A stretch of 64,000 bases of DNA from Vibrio methylphosphonaticus (GCF_023634655.1 NZ_JAMKMS010000012.1:1-64000); one strand, 5' to 3'. Shown: positions 8,511 through 19,003, numbered from the stretch's first letter. The notes: generated from the letters alone by a model not told the origin. Translations and numbers: made by a program.

Positions 8511-10608
8511 CTTCTAACCGTTGCTTATTGGTTTTTTTTGTTTGTTTCTCTACGTGTTTAAGATAGTCGTAAATAGCAATTTGCGAACGTACTTTCTTTT
8601 TGTTGCCACGTGAAACATAACTGTTACTCATCTCTTTGTCGATACGGCGAGCTTTGACGGTGTCGGTGAAGTGGATATTGATAATGTCGATAATGCGTTG
8701 TTTTAGACGCTCATCCTTTACCGGAGTAGCGACCTCAATACGATGGTCAATATTTCTGGTCATCCAATCGGCGGATGAAATAAATACTTTCGTATCGCCA
8801 TTATTATGAGCGATAAGTACTCGCGGGTGCTCAAGGAAACGATCAACGATACTAATTATGGTGATATTGTCACTTATCCCTTCTAGTCCAGGAACTAAGG
8901 AACACATTCCCCGAACTATCATATTGATTTTTACGCCTGCTTGGCTTGCCAAATAGAGTTTGTTGATCAGCCCTTTATCAGCCAAGTTGTTAAGCTTTAG
9001 TGTTAAGCGCGCTTTTTGTCCTGCCTGTGCATTAGCTATTTCATTGTCGATGAGTTGGTAGAGTTTGTTGCGAGAGTTGCGCGGAGAAACAATGAGTTGT
9101 TCAAATTTGACCGGACGATAAGGGTTTTCAATATAACCGAAGACATTTCTGACTTCATCAACAATGCCTTGGTCGGCGGTCAGTAGCGAGAAATCGGTGT
9201 AGAAACGCGCGTTCTTTTCATGGAAATTACCGGTGCCAATATGGGCATAACGTACCATCTTGCCTTCTTCTAGACGGCTAATGAGCAGTAACTTTGAGTG
9301 TATTTTTAGCCCCGGAGCACCGAAGATTACTTGGACGCCGTTATCGGTGAGAACTTTTGACCATTCAATATTCGCTTCTTCATCAAAGCGGGCTTGCAGC
9401 TCTACCACCACAGTGACGTTCTTGCCATTGTGGATCGCATCAATGAGAGAGTTCATTAAGCGCGAATCTTTAGCGACGCGGTAAATGTTAATTTTGATGC
9501 TTCGTACTTTCGGGTCAAAAGAAGCCTGACGAACCAGTTCAGTGACATGTCCAAATGAGTGGTACGGAAAGTGAAGTAAGATATCTTGTGCGCGGATGGC
9601 GTCAAATTGATTGTCATAACCATCGAAATCGGCACATCGCAACGGAGGTAATGGCTTATTTTCTAGGTAGTCACGCCCCACATTAGGGAAGCTAATGAAG
9701 TCTTTAAAATTATGATAACGGCTGCCTCCAATTAAACTGTCGTAATTAGAAATGCCAAGCTTTTCACAAAGATAGGTTAGCATTGTGTCGGGCATGCCTT
9801 TTTCATAGACAAAGCGGACAGGCATTGCGCTTAGGCGTTGATTCACACCTTCAGACATCTGTTCGAGTAGGCTGTGTTCTATTTCGTGGCTTAGATCATA
9901 TTCGGCGTCGCGCGTCATTTTGATCGAATAACCATTTAGTTCGTCAAAATCAAAAAAGCCGCGGAAGATGTCATCCAGACAATAACGGATGATATTGTCG
10001 AGTAAAATAATGGTCTTTCGGCGTTCGCCTTTTTGCTCGGGCACCATTACAAAACGAGGGAGATGATCGGTCGGGATCTCGAGTAAGGCATATTGCGATC
10101 TCTCCCCTTTTTTTATATCCACCCCAATATAGGCGTACTCATCCTTCAAAAACTGTAAAACGTCAATGTCATCTTTAAGCAACAATGGTGTGAGGTGAGA
10201 GAGTACTTTTTTCTGGAAGTACTTTTGAATCCACTTTATTTGAATTTCAGTCAGTTGAGTTTCGTTGACGAGGAAAATACGCCGACGTGCCATTTCTAAA
10301 ATAAGTTCATTGTAGAGCTCATCAAATTTAAGATTTAGCTTACGTGCCTTACTCTGCATCTTAGAGAGAAGGCGTTTGGACTTATCATTATTGCCACTTT
10401 CTTGATTGATCAAAATGCGACGTTTGACATCTGAGAATCGAACTTTATAGAACTCGTCAAGATTATTGGAGAAAATACCTAGAAAGCGGATCCGTTCTAT
10501 CAGTGGGACGGTTTTATCAGCCGCCTCTTGTAGGACTCGCTCGTTAAATGATAACCAGCTCAGTTCCTTTTCAACATAGAATTTATCTGCACTCATAGGA
10601 TCAACCAT
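8482..10608 (-). CDS. ppk: Ppk, polyphosphate kinase 1
   Basis: A 708-aa PPK1 with the family's N-terminal helical domain opening [18 protein letters not shown]. The catalytic phospholipase-D-like domains contain the autophosphorylated histidine ([15 protein letters not shown], about residue 443) and the second conserved His region ([16 protein letters not shown]). It reversibly makes long-chain polyphosphate from ATP. I use the ATG at 10608, which has AAGGG 8 nt upstream; an internal ATG at 10596 ([14 protein letters not shown]) is the alternative and lacks a Shine-Dalgarno sequence. It is the first gene of ppk-ppx and is divergent from pstC. A Pho-box-like repeat lies upstream, linking polyphosphate synthesis to phosphate starvation. 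Confidence 0.97.
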   Translation of the reverse strand: MVDPMSADKFYVEKELSWLSFNERVLQEAADKTVPLIERIRFLGIFSNNLDEFYKVRFSDVKRRILINQESGNNDKSKRLLSKMQSKARKLNLKFDELYNELILEMARRRIFLVNETQLTEIQIKWIQKYFQKKVLSHLTPLLLKDDIDVLQFLKDEYAYIGVDIKKGERSQYALLEIPTDHLPRFVMVPEQKGERRKTIILLDNIIRYCLDDIFRGFFDFDELNGYSIKMTRDAEYDLSHEIEHSLLEQMSEGVNQRLSAMPVRFVYEKGMPDTMLTYLCEKLGISNYDSLIGGSRYHNFKDFISFPNVGRDYLENKPLPPLRCADFDGYDNQFDAIRAQDILLHFPYHSFGHVTELVRQASFDPKVRSIKINIYRVAKDSRLMNSLIDAIHNGKNVTVVVELQARFDEEANIEWSKVLTDNGVQVIFGAPGLKIHSKLLLISRLEEGKMVRYAHIGTGNFHEKNARFYTDFSLLTADQGIVDEVRNVFGYIENPYRPVKFEQLIVSPRNSRNKLYQLIDNEIANAQAGQKARLTLKLNNLADKGLINKLYLASQAGVKINMIVRGMCSLVPGLEGISDNITIISIVDRFLEHPRVLIAHNNGDTKVFISSADWMTRNIDHRIEVATPVKDERLKQRIIDIINIHFTDTVKARRIDKEMSNSYVSRGNKKKVRSQIAIYDYLKHVEKQTKKTNKQRLEDEFEQHRHQ

Positions 10609-10653
10609 TGTTAGTGCCCTTGATAGGGCGGGATAATAAAATATAAACCGTGC

Positions 10654-10687
10654 ACCTTAGTTGGCATATGTGACATTTTTATGGAAG
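10654..10687 (-). promoter_or_regulatory. Candidate Pho box and -10 of ppk-ppx
   Basis: On the minus strand CTTCCAT-AAAA-ATGTCAC occupies 10687-10670 and fits the PhoB repeat pair at 11 of 14 repeat positions. TAAGGT follows after 10 nt (10659-10654) as a weak -10. A further CTGTCAT half-site on the same strand lies at 10708-10702. Confidence 0.5.
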
Positions 10688-10735
10688 TTCTAAGAAAACC
10701 GATGACAGTTTATGATTTTCAGTACCTTAGAAGCT

Positions 10736-10769
10736 GTGTAATATAATTGTCACGTAAACGACATATTAT
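10736..10769 (+). promoter_or_regulatory. Pho box and -10 of pstCAB-phoU
   Basis: GTGTAAT-ATAA-TTGTCAC (10736-10753) fits the PhoB repeat pair at 11 of 14 positions. It is followed after exactly 10 nt by TATTAT (10764-10769). Transcription would start near 10776, leaving a leader of about 95 nt before pstC. Confidence 0.7.
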
Positions 10770-10869
10770 GTTGAGGCATTTCGTGCAAGCTTGTATTTTA
10801 TCCCATAATCTAACGTGGGACGGACTCCCCTTAGAGCCTCAAACATCATCAAGAGATAGAATGTAAATT

Positions 10870-13101
10870 ATGGCAAACGCCAGCTTTTCATTGCATACCA
10901 AAGATCGTAAACGTCAGATTCAAGATCGGCTTGCGCGTGGGATCGTCTCGTTTGGCGGTCTTAGTGTACTTGCCGGATTGATCTTTATTTTTGTTTACTT
11001 AGCTTTTGTCACACTCCCTATTTTTTCCGGGGCGACCAGTACGTGGTCACAGCCTGTACCAATGACTCTCAATCCCCCTATTATAGCGTCGGTTGTTGAT
11101 GATAATGCTGAGAATGTGCGTTTCTATACCCAAGACGGGTTGGTTACCCAGCAGTCTTTGGCAACAGGAAAGAGCACGACAGAGCGATATGCCGATGATA
11201 ATCATACCGTCACCGTCTCATCTAAACTGTTAACTTTGACTCGTAATAGCAATGAACTGACCGCTTTTGAACCTTCTATTATTCAAGATGGAAATAACGA
11301 TACGCTAGCGCCACATAAGCAAAATGAGAAGGCGTGGATCACAGCGACCACAGATCAACAACCGATAGAATTAGTGTCAGCGGCGCTGAATAACAACATG
11401 ATCTCTTTTGTTACTCTTGATCGGTTAGGGCGAGTTCACCTTATAAAAGATGCATTGGCGATTGGCGCTACTGCAACGGAACAGACAGCGGTTGCGACGT
11501 CTTTAAATCGATTTGATAATCAAGCTGAAATACAAAATAGCATCATCACAACGTCCTTTGCTCTTCCTGAGATTGAGCAAGTCCTATTAACGCCTAGTGC
11601 CGAAGTTGTGTATGCGCGAGCAGCGAATGAGTTGTATGTATTAGTGTTGCAGGATAGAGAATTAGTAGTGAGAGAAGTGGTGGATTTGTCCGTCGTTTCC
11701 CAATCACCAGTGATGAGTATGGAACTGCTTTCTGGCGCGTATTCTTTGCTGATTCAGTATCAAAACCAACAGATCTGGCAGTGGTTTGATGTGTTGGCCG
11801 ATAGAGAGCGAACGTTGACACCCATTCGCTCGTTTGATATTTCAGCGCCTATCGAACGAGTACTTCCGGAAACCTTGAGTAAAGGTTTCTATGTTCAACT
11901 GGCTAATGGTGAATTGGAAGGACACTACACAACGAGTGAAAAAGCCCTTTCAAGCATACCGCTCCCTAGTGGCGATATACACAGCATTACATTATCAAGT
12001 AATAATCGCTATGCCGCGTTATTGATTGATGATGCGCTACATGTCGTAAAAATAGAGAACAATCATCCAGAAATTTCGTGGAGCGCTCTGTGGGGCAAAG
12101 TATGGTATGAAAGTTACCCTGAGCCAGAATTTGTGTGGCAGACCACTGCTGCCAATGATGACTTTGAAGCAAAATTCAGCTTGGTTCCTATTGCGTTCGG
12201 TACGCTTAAAGCCGCCGGGTTTGCCATGCTATTTGCCGTGCCTATTGCAATATTCGGTGCGATTTATACCGCTTACTTCATGTCGTCAAGTATGCGTAAA
12301 GTCGTCAAACCAACCATTGAGCTGATGGAGGCGCTTCCAACCGTCATTATTGGTTTCCTTGCTGGATTGTGGTTTGCCCCCATCGTTGAAAGTCATTTGC
12401 CAGCTGTCATGATGCTGCTTATCTCTTTACCATTGTTATCCTTGGCGACTGGCGTTGTCTGGTATTTAATCCCAAGAAAGCTAACGACAAAGTTACCGAG
12501 TGGCTTACACCCTTTTACCCTAATTCCTGTCATCATAGCCGCCATTTATCTAATGATGACCTATTCCTATGACATGGAGGTATGGTTGTTTGGTGGGGAT
12601 GTCAGAGTCTACTTAGCTCAGCATGGTATCGATTATGACCAGCGCAATGCCTTAGTTGTTGGATTTGCAATGGGCTTTGCCGTAATACCGACGATCTTTA
12701 CCATCGCCGAGGACGCTATTTTTTCCGTGCCAAAGCACTTATGTGATGGTTCTCTAGCATTAGGGGCAACGCAGTGGCAAACCTTATTATATGTAGTGCT
12801 GTTGACCGCGAGCCCTGGGATATTTTCCGCCGTGATGATGGGATTAGGGCGAGCGGTAGGAGAGACCATGATTGTTCTGATGGCAACGGGGAATACTCCT
12901 ATTTTGGACTGGAATATTTTTGAAGGAATGAGAACTCTCTCTGCCACGATGGCGGTAGAGTTACCCGAGTCTGATGTAGGCAGCACTCACTATAGGTTAC
13001 TGTTTTTAATCGCGCTGATTTTGTTTAGCTTTACATTTGTGGTGAACTCTATGGCCGAATGGGTGCGACAACGATTGAGAGATAAATACAGTGCACTGTA
13101 A
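10870..13101 (+). CDS. pstC: PstC, phosphate ABC transporter permease with large N-terminal domain
   Basis: At 743 aa it is much longer than E. coli PstC (319 aa). A basic N terminus leads to a membrane segment (28-51). About 380 residues follow with repeated beta-strand character, predicted periplasmic and beta-propeller-like (inference). The conserved PstC permease core, with several membrane spans, begins near residue 435 (IAFGTLKAAGFAMLFAVPIAIF). The ABC-interaction loop is in LALGATQWQTLLYVVLLTASPGI. It pairs with PstA to form the phosphate channel. Long PstC/PstA pairs of this kind are known from Vibrio and Pseudomonas. It heads pstC-pstA-pstB-phoU and is divergent from ppk. Confidence 0.92.
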   Translation: MANASFSLHTKDRKRQIQDRLARGIVSFGGLSVLAGLIFIFVYLAFVTLPIFSGATSTWSQPVPMTLNPPIIASVVDDNAENVRFYTQDGLVTQQSLATGKSTTERYADDNHTVTVSSKLLTLTRNSNELTAFEPSIIQDGNNDTLAPHKQNEKAWITATTDQQPIELVSAALNNNMISFVTLDRLGRVHLIKDALAIGATATEQTAVATSLNRFDNQAEIQNSIITTSFALPEIEQVLLTPSAEVVYARAANELYVLVLQDRELVVREVVDLSVVSQSPVMSMELLSGAYSLLIQYQNQQIWQWFDVLADRERTLTPIRSFDISAPIERVLPETLSKGFYVQLANGELEGHYTTSEKALSSIPLPSGDIHSITLSSNNRYAALLIDDALHVVKIENNHPEISWSALWGKVWYESYPEPEFVWQTTAANDDFEAKFSLVPIAFGTLKAAGFAMLFAVPIAIFGAIYTAYFMSSSMRKVVKPTIELMEALPTVIIGFLAGLWFAPIVESHLPAVMMLLISLPLLSLATGVVWYLIPRKLTTKLPSGLHPFTLIPVIIAAIYLMMTYSYDMEVWLFGGDVRVYLAQHGIDYDQRNALVVGFAMGFAVIPTIFTIAEDAIFSVPKHLCDGSLALGATQWQTLLYVVLLTASPGIFSAVMMGLGRAVGETMIVLMATGNTPILDWNIFEGMRTLSATMAVELPESDVGSTHYRLLFLIALILFSFTFVVNSMAEWVRQRLRDKYSAL

Positions 13102-13121
13102 GCAGAGTAAGGAAGCACTCT

Positions 13122-14768
13122 ATGTTTAAGTGGTTTAAGTCTGGGGCCCCGTGGGTCTGGCTTACTGGCGGTGCGGTGAGTATCAGTTTGATCTCGGTAT
13201 TGGGCCTATTATTACTGATAGGCTGGAAAGGGTTAGCGTATTTTTGGCCAGCCCCTTTATATCAATGGCAAGATATCAATGGCGAGCGCTTAATCGGGCA
13301 AGTGTATTCGGAAACATGGGTCTCGACGCATGCCATACCGAACGCTAGTGACATTTTGCCAGCATCGATAGTCGAATCCGGTAAAGTGAAGCGTTTGAGT
13401 ATAAAAATAGCCAACCGAGATCTCTATGGAATGGATTTTTTATCGGTGCTTCAGCCCGAACTCTATCAACAACAGACCCCAGCAGAACTTGTTGTTATTG
13501 AGCGTTCAAGAGGCGGCAATTTTTTTGGTGAAATTACCGCGTTTAATACTGTTGATGGTGTCGTCGTGTCAGATATTTCGCCGCGACTTGAGCAAGCTTT
13601 GATAGACGCTCAGCAGACTCGACAAGATATTGATACGATCATAGAGCGCAAGATTCGAGGTTTAGGTCATCAACTGGAGTCCATGCGGTTAAAACAGCGT
13701 AGAGATGCGTTAAATGGTGCATTAACCGAAGACGCTTCTACGAAATATGAACAGCAAAAAGTGATAATTCAACAGCAACTTGCGCAGCATGAATTGGAAC
13801 TAGACGCATTAAGAAAATCCTTAAATAGCCAAGTTTTAGTTGTGACGGATATGAAAGGGGAGAGCGTCGAAATCCCGCTAAGTCGTATTGTCGATTTTTG
13901 GTATCCCAATCAGATGTCATTGTCTGAAAAATTGGTTCACTGGGGTGGACAAGTTTGGAAATTTTTATCGGACGAGCCACGAGAATCTAACTCTGAAGGC
14001 GGCGTATTTCCCGCTATTTTTGGTACGGTTTTATTGGTCTTGATAATGTCTGTATTGGTGATGCCACTTGGCGTTATCGTTGCGCTGTATTTGCATGAAT
14101 ATGCCGAAAATAATTGGCTAACTCGATTGATTCGCGTAGGCGTCATTAATCTCGCTGGTGTACCTTCTATTGTATATGGGGTTTTTGGCCTTGGCTTTTT
14201 CGTTTATACGATTGGAGGGTCAATCGACTCGCTGTTTTACGCAGAGCGTCTGCCGGCACCAACATTTGGTACACCGGGCCTGCTATGGTCGGCATTGACT
14301 CTCGCGATACTCACACTACCTGTGGTTATTGTAACTACGGAAGAAGGGTTAAACCGGATCCCAATCTCAGCAAGGCACGGCTCGCTAGCATTGGGAGCGA
14401 CGCAGTTTGAGACGATTTGGCGAATTGTGTTGCCTATGGCTAGTCCTGCTATTATTACAGGATTGATACTCGCTGTTGCTCGGGCAGCAGGTGAAGTTGC
14501 CCCTTTAATGTTAGTTGGGGTAGTGAAATTGGCGTCGAGTTTACCCGTTGATGCTCAATTCCCATTTTTGCACTTAGAACGAAAGTTCATGCATTTGGGC
14601 TTTCATATTTATGATATTGGTTTTCAAACTTCCAATATTGAGGCGGCACGTCCGCTGGTTTACGCCACCTCTTTTTTATTGGTGACAGTGGTTGTTGGGT
14701 TGAATTTAACGGCAATTGCTATTCGTAATAATTTAAGAGAAAAATACCGAACGCTAGGGCAAGATTAA
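13122..14768 (+). CDS. pstA: PstA, phosphate ABC transporter permease with N-terminal extension
   Basis: A 548-aa protein, about 250 residues longer than E. coli PstA. The order is: membrane segment 13-35, an extracytoplasmic domain to about 150, a heptad-rich stretch at 155-235 that looks like a coiled coil ([20 protein letters not shown] and following), then the permease core from about 296. The EAA-type loop is [21 protein letters not shown]. It forms the transmembrane channel with PstC. The start is 20 nt after pstC, and the stop is 2 nt before pstB. The extra domains of PstC and PstA could interact in the periplasm (inference). Confidence 0.92.
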   Translation: MFKWFKSGAPWVWLTGGAVSISLISVLGLLLLIGWKGLAYFWPAPLYQWQDINGERLIGQVYSETWVSTHAIPNASDILPASIVESGKVKRLSIKIANRDLYGMDFLSVLQPELYQQQTPAELVVIERSRGGNFFGEITAFNTVDGVVVSDISPRLEQALIDAQQTRQDIDTIIERKIRGLGHQLESMRLKQRRDALNGALTEDASTKYEQQKVIIQQQLAQHELELDALRKSLNSQVLVVTDMKGESVEIPLSRIVDFWYPNQMSLSEKLVHWGGQVWKFLSDEPRESNSEGGVFPAIFGTVLLVLIMSVLVMPLGVIVALYLHEYAENNWLTRLIRVGVINLAGVPSIVYGVFGLGFFVYTIGGSIDSLFYAERLPAPTFGTPGLLWSALTLAILTLPVVIVTTEEGLNRIPISARHGSLALGATQFETIWRIVLPMASPAIITGLILAVARAAGEVAPLMLVGVVKLASSLPVDAQFPFLHLERKFMHLGFHIYDIGFQTSNIEAARPLVYATSFLLVTVVVGLNLTAIAIRNNLREKYRTLGQD

Positions 14769-14770
14769 CG

Positions 14771-15589
14771 ATGTTTTCTATCAACCAAACTTTAGGTTAT
14801 CCCACACCACTTGACGTCAATGATCTCACCGATGATCAAACGGCTCTTGAAATAGAGAATCTAAACTTGTTCTACCGCAGTACACAGGCATTGCATGATG
14901 TATCGATGCGAATCCCTAAAGGACAAGTGACAGCGTTTATCGGCCCATCTGGGTGTGGAAAGTCGACGCTACTGCGCTGTATGAATCGCATGAATGATTT
15001 GGTTGAAGGCTGCACCGTACAGGGAGATGTGCGACTGCACGGCAACAATATTTATCACCCTAAAGTCGATGTTGCAACACTGAGAAGGCGAGTAGGGATG
15101 GTATTTCAACGCCCTAACCCTTTTCCTAAATCGATTTATGAAAATGTTGTCTATGGTTTACGTTTGCAGGGAGTGCGAAACAGTCGTAACTTAGACGATG
15201 CTGTTGAGCGTTCGTTAAGGGCAGCTGCGCTATGGGATGAGGTGAAAGATCGCCTGCATGAAAATGCGTTCGGTTTATCTGGAGGGCAGCAGCAGCGGTT
15301 AGTCATTGCTCGTGCCATCGCAATTGAGCCAGAAGTATTATTGCTTGATGAACCGACTTCTGCGCTTGACCCGATTTCAACCCTGACTATTGAAGAGCTG
15401 ATCAACGATTTAAAAAGAAAGTATACGGTCGTGATGGTGACTCATAATATGCAACAAGCGGCGAGGGTTAGTGATCATACCGCGTTTATTCATTTAGGAA
15501 AGCTGGTAGAGTACTCGGATACCGATTCCATTTTTACATCACCGTTGCAAAAACAAACAGAAGACTATATCACTGGTCGTTACGGATAA
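14771..15589 (+). CDS. pstB: PstB, phosphate ABC transporter ATPase
   Basis: A 272-aa ABC ATPase with Walker [10 protein letters not shown] (58-66), Q-loop ([11 protein letters not shown]), signature LSGGQQQR, Walker [13 protein letters not shown] and the switch His in [30 protein letters not shown] and the MNRMNDL segment are characteristic of PstB. It powers phosphate import and takes part in PhoR signalling. The first 25 residues are an N-terminal extension compared with E. coli PstB. It sits 2 nt after pstA and 15 nt before phoU in the same operon. Confidence 0.97.
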   Translation: MFSINQTLGYPTPLDVNDLTDDQTALEIENLNLFYRSTQALHDVSMRIPKGQVTAFIGPSGCGKSTLLRCMNRMNDLVEGCTVQGDVRLHGNNIYHPKVDVATLRRRVGMVFQRPNPFPKSIYENVVYGLRLQGVRNSRNLDDAVERSLRAAALWDEVKDRLHENAFGLSGGQQQRLVIARAIAIEPEVLLLDEPTSALDPISTLTIEELINDLKRKYTVVMVTHNMQQAARVSDHTAFIHLGKLVEYSDTDSIFTSPLQKQTEDYITGRYG

Positions 15590-15604
15590 GGGAACACTAC
15601 ACAC

Positions 15605-16306
15605 ATGCACTTTGGTCGTCATATTTCAGGTCAGTTTAATGCGGAGCTTGAATCCATCCGTACTCACGTTCTCACAATGGGAGGGCTGGTGGAGCAACAA
15701 CTCTCGTTCGCATTGCAGGCGCTGCATACGGACGATATTGACTTGGCTAAAAAAGTGGTTCATGACGATCATAAAGTGAATGCCATGGAAGTATCGATTG
15801 ATGAAGCATGCACCCGTATCATCGCTAAACGTCAACCGACAGCAAAAGATCTGCGTCTAGTGATGGCTATAATCAAAACGATTACTGATTTAGAGCGAAT
15901 TGGAGATGTTGCTGCACGTATTGCCAGAGTGGCGATTGAAACGCCTTCCACCAATGAGCAGAGCTTTCATGTTTCCCTAGAGCCATTGTGCCGTCAAGCG
16001 ATCAGTATGTTGCACCAAGTACTTGATGCGTTTGCGCGTATGGATGTCGATGCTGCAGCTGAAGCGTATAAACTGGATGATAAACTCGATGCTGAATATG
16101 AAGCTGTGATTCGTCAGTTAATGACGTACATGATGGAAAACCCGAAGAATATTCCAAGCGTATTACAAGTGATGTGGTCAGCGAGAGCAATTGAGAGAGT
16201 CGGTGACCGTTGTCAGAATATTTGTGAGTACATTATTTACTTTGTGAAAGGCAAGGACGTTCGCCACCTTGGTGAGCAGAGCATTGACGACTTACTTAAC
16301 TCATGA
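15605..16306 (+). CDS. phoU: PhoU, phosphate signalling regulator
   Basis: A 233-aa protein made of two PhoU three-helix domains, each with the conserved D-x-x-(V/L)-x-x-x-E/D metal-binding helix ([31 protein letters not shown]) and [15 protein letters not shown]. It couples Pst transport to PhoR, keeping the Pho regulon off when phosphate is sufficient. It is the last gene of the pst operon. The hairpin 30 nt downstream (16334-16360) has no T-tract. Confidence 0.97.
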   Translation: MHFGRHISGQFNAELESIRTHVLTMGGLVEQQLSFALQALHTDDIDLAKKVVHDDHKVNAMEVSIDEACTRIIAKRQPTAKDLRLVMAIIKTITDLERIGDVAARIARVAIETPSTNEQSFHVSLEPLCRQAISMLHQVLDAFARMDVDAAAEAYKLDDKLDAEYEAVIRQLMTYMMENPKNIPSVLQVMWSARAIERVGDRCQNICEYIIYFVKGKDVRHLGEQSIDDLLNS

Positions 16307-16378
16307 TGGTTATAATTTAACGGATAGTTTTTAGCCTCTAGCCCATATTATGAGCTAGAGGTGGCGATAGTCGCAACG

Positions 16379-16858
16379 CTAGAAACGCAGGATGAAGCCT
16401 AAATTCCAGTTTGATAGAATGTCGGCTGGGATATAGGTTTGTTGGTTATCGAATACATTGATATCCAGTCCTGTTCTTACCCCTAAATTATCCGTAATTT
16501 GGTAAACGTAATTGGCACCAATGCTAACACCAGTTGCACTGCGGCTCTCTTCTCTTTTGCTTCCATCGTACTGCACACCACCAATACTGACCTGAAAACC
16601 ATGAACCGCGGCTTGACCAAACATTTGTTGTAGTCCGATTCGGTAACTATGTAGTTTTTCATCATAGATATTACTGGCGTAGCGAGTTTGCCCATAGTCA
16701 AAGAAGACCGCATCAAATCCCAATGTATTTGGCAAACCAACTTGAAGGCCCACGCCGCGGTATGCGCCAATTTTTAGCTCTGGGGACACTTGAATCGTAT
16801 GAGCATTGGTCAGGAAAGGAACTGCGAGTAAACTAGTAACTAATAGAGCTTTATTCAT
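16379..16858 (-). CDS. Small outer-membrane beta-barrel protein, function unknown
   Basis: About 159 aa with a signal peptide (MNKALLVTSLLAVPFLTNA, cleavage before HT). The mature part alternates polar and hydrophobic residues. It ends in an aromatic C-terminal Phe (WNLGFILRF), the usual signature recognised by the BAM complex, so an 8-strand-type barrel is likely. I do not recognise a family. An in-frame ATG at 16873 (MVKIT) is the other possible start; neither has a clear Shine-Dalgarno sequence. A perfect 17-bp palindrome lies at 16972-16988 upstream, and a LysR-type regulator is encoded just beyond it in the same direction, suggesting local control. Confidence 0.75.
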   Translation of the reverse strand: MNKALLVTSLLAVPFLTNAHTIQVSPELKIGAYRGVGLQVGLPNTLGFDAVFFDYGQTRYASNIYDEKLHSYRIGLQQMFGQAAVHGFQVSIGGVQYDGSKREESRSATGVSIGANYVYQITDNLGVRTGLDINVFDNQQTYIPADILSNWNLGFILRF

Positions 16859-16971
16859 CGTAATCTTAACCATATAAGTAAATAGGAGTTAACTTCTCGT
16901 CGTTCCGTTGACTTAAATAGAAGATGCGGCTTAGTGTAAATCTATGAATAATTAGAGACTAACTAGTATTG

Positions 16972-16988
16972 CTTATGACTGTCATAAG
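16972..16988. promoter_or_regulatory. Perfect palindrome, candidate LysR-type operator
   Basis: CTTATGAC-T-GTCATAAG is an 8-bp perfect inverted repeat around one base and contains the LysR-type T-N11-A box. It lies in the 167-167-bp region between the LysR gene stop and the outer-membrane gene start. It is centred roughly 54 bp upstream of the start predicted from a TACACT hexamer at 16938-16933 (minus strand). Confidence 0.5.
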
Positions 16989-17040
16989 AAGGATGTAGGA
17001 AAGCACCGAAGGGAACGACTCCCGGGGGTATTGAGGAGGG

Positions 17041-17979
17041 TTAGTCAGTATTTATTAGTATCTGCCGCTCAATCGCGTCAATCAGCACTGAGTCTAACCA
17101 TTTTCTAGTAGGTGAGTTTCTGTCTTTAGTGTGGGTGTAACTATAAAGACTGTAGCGTGGGATGGTGTTATTAATCTGAATGGCAATGGAGCGTAGTTCT
17201 GGAAAATTCTTGATTGGAAATAGGTTGGAATGAGGTAGGACGAGATCGGTGTTACGCACGACATCAATGAGGGCAAGCAAGACTTCAGAACGAAACCCTA
17301 CGCGAGTCTTACAACCCAGTGAATTGAGAATATTGGCGGCAAGGCAGACGTTATCGTTAAAACCGGGTAGTAACTGAGAGGCAATCTCAACGCCATCAAA
17401 AGACTGTGGTGTTGTAGTGCTTTCAGTTACGGGGTGCTCTTGCCTAACAATGGCTCGGCCTTCAATTTCTGTTAATCGGTTTCGCGCTATTTCTTTCGAA
17501 ATGCCATCTAAATCGTAATGAACACCATAAAATACATCCCCCTTTAAGACATCGTCACTGGTGCTGATTCCCCAATTAACCAACTCAATATCGAGATTGG
17601 GTGCATCGTGACGTAGTGCTGTAAACAATGTTCCAGTAATAGTAGAAAGGATATGAGGGGAGAGGGCTATCTTCATGGTTCCTGATAACTCTTCAGGTGA
17701 AAACTCATTGAGCTTCCCCAATGCTAGCTCTAGATTATTGAGGTGGGGGCTGATGACACGTTCCAAGTTTATAGCAAAGGGTGTTGGTGCTATACCGTTT
17801 CTTACCTTTACAAATAGCTCGTCATCAAAGTGGTCTCTGAGCTTCTGCACGGTTTGACTTATCGCGGGTTGCGAAACAAATAACCGTTCAGAGGCTTTAC
17901 GCATGTTTTTTTCTTGCATGAGAACAATAAATGTACGAAGTAAGTTTAGGTCAATGTTATAGAAATTATTGTTTAGCAT
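17041..17979 (-). CDS. LysR-family transcriptional regulator
   Basis: A 312-aa LysR-type regulator. The N-terminal winged HTH (about 9-68) reads LNLLRTFIVLMQEKNMRKAS followed by LFVSQPAISQTVQKLRDHF, and the substrate-binding domain occupies about 95-300. The HTH resembles the NodD/LeuO-like subgroup. The inducer is unknown. It is transcribed toward the small outer-membrane gene at 16858, and a perfect T-N11-A palindrome lies between them. There is no divergent partner gene; the 131-bp gap upstream separates it from cutC, which runs in the same direction. Confidence 0.9.
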   Translation of the reverse strand: MLNNNFYNIDLNLLRTFIVLMQEKNMRKASERLFVSQPAISQTVQKLRDHFDDELFVKVRNGIAPTPFAINLERVISPHLNNLELALGKLNEFSPEELSGTMKIALSPHILSTITGTLFTALRHDAPNLDIELVNWGISTSDDVLKGDVFYGVHYDLDGISKEIARNRLTEIEGRAIVRQEHPVTESTTTPQSFDGVEIASQLLPGFNDNVCLAANILNSLGCKTRVGFRSEVLLALIDVVRNTDLVLPHSNLFPIKNFPELRSIAIQINNTIPRYSLYSYTHTKDRNSPTRKWLDSVLIDAIERQILINTD

Positions 17980-18110
17980 CGTAATGTGCTCTCTGACTCA
18001 TTGGTATGTCGTTATTGAATATAGAGTGAAAAAATCTCGTTAAAGATAGTCACTATAATACAGTCGCCTCACAATCAGGCACTGGCTATTCTCAGAGCTA
18101 TAACATGCCC

Positions 18111-18887
18111 CTAGGGTTTGTTAATGGCGGCTCGAATCTTCATGGCGGTATGGTTAATAGTGTTCTGATCCGTAACAGGCACGACGTAGTCGTCAGTATC
18201 TTCTGCGCCCATTTTTGCTTGTGGAGCGCGGAACGACATCGCACTTTGTCGAGTAGTTTTTCCAGATAAATGAAGTTCAGTGATGCCTGTTTTAGCGATG
18301 ATGTGCGCGACGTTGTCTGGCGATATTCCCGCCCCTGCCATGATGCTGATGCGCCCTTTCGCTTGCTGGTGTAATTTTTCCAAACATTCAATACCGGCAA
18401 ATGCGGAGTTTGCTAAGCCTGAGGTGAGCACTCTTTCACAACCAAGATTGATAAGTTGCTCAAGCGCCTCTACCGTATTGCTGCACTGATCAAAAGCACG
18501 ATGGAAAGTGACGCCTAAGCCAAGCTGCTGCGCCTGTGAAATCAAAGTCGTTAAGTTGTCGATATCTAGGCGGCCATCTTGTGTCAAGAGGCCCAATACC
18601 ACGCCATCCATCCCCATATTGGCGGCAATGGTGATATCTTGGGCCATTATTTCTACTTCGGGCGCGCTATAGAGAAAGTCACCTTGTCGCGGGCGAACCA
18701 TAGCATAAACAGGAACTTGACTATGTTTAGCGGCTTGCATCATAAATCCCGCGCTGGGAGTTAGACCACCTAAAGCCAAAGAGGAGCAAAGCTCTATACG
18801 AGTAGCACCGCCTTCGACGGCGTATAATAGTGACTCAATATTATCGATACAAACTTCAAGTTGGTAGGTTATTAGTTGACTGGTCAT
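18111..18887 (-). CDS. cutC: CutC family protein
   Basis: A 258-aa TIM-barrel protein with the family opening LEVCIDNIESLLYAVEGGATRIELCSSL... and the conserved VYAMVRPRQGDFLYS and VTFHRAFDQC segments. It was named for copper homeostasis in E. coli, but direct copper handling is disputed and the biochemical function is unsettled. It is cytoplasmic with no signal sequence. It runs in the same direction as the LysR gene downstream and prx upstream, but a terminator separates it from prx. Confidence 0.9.
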   Translation of the reverse strand: MTSQLITYQLEVCIDNIESLLYAVEGGATRIELCSSLALGGLTPSAGFMMQAAKHSQVPVYAMVRPRQGDFLYSAPEVEIMAQDITIAANMGMDGVVLGLLTQDGRLDIDNLTTLISQAQQLGLGVTFHRAFDQCSNTVEALEQLINLGCERVLTSGLANSAFAGIECLEKLHQQAKGRISIMAGAGISPDNVAHIIAKTGITELHLSGKTTRQSAMSFRAPQAKMGAEDTDDYVVPVTDQNTINHTAMKIRAAINKP

Positions 18888-18976
18888 AGGAAAGCCCGCG
18901 AATTCAAGAGACGATTAATATAGCCTTCTCGGGATGGAGATACTAGCAGGAGATGGGTATCACAGGGCAACAAATG

Positions 18977-19003
18977 AGAAAAGCCCGAGCAAAACTCGGG
19001 CTT
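18977..19003 (-). terminator. Intrinsic terminator after prx
   Basis: AAGCCCGAG (18981-18989) pairs perfectly with CTCGGGCTT (18995-19003) around a 5-nt loop, and the minus strand continues with TTTTC. It lies about 100 nt after the prx stop. Confidence 0.75.

Noticed and set aside
10771..10842. TTGAGGC/GCCTCAA pair as a pstC leader stem
   Set aside because: The left arm overlaps the predicted transcription start, so it may not be in the RNA.
16334..16360. Hairpin CCTCTAGC/GCTAGAGG after phoU considered as a terminator
   Set aside because: No T-run follows on either strand; the T-run lies on the wrong side. It may still be structured RNA.
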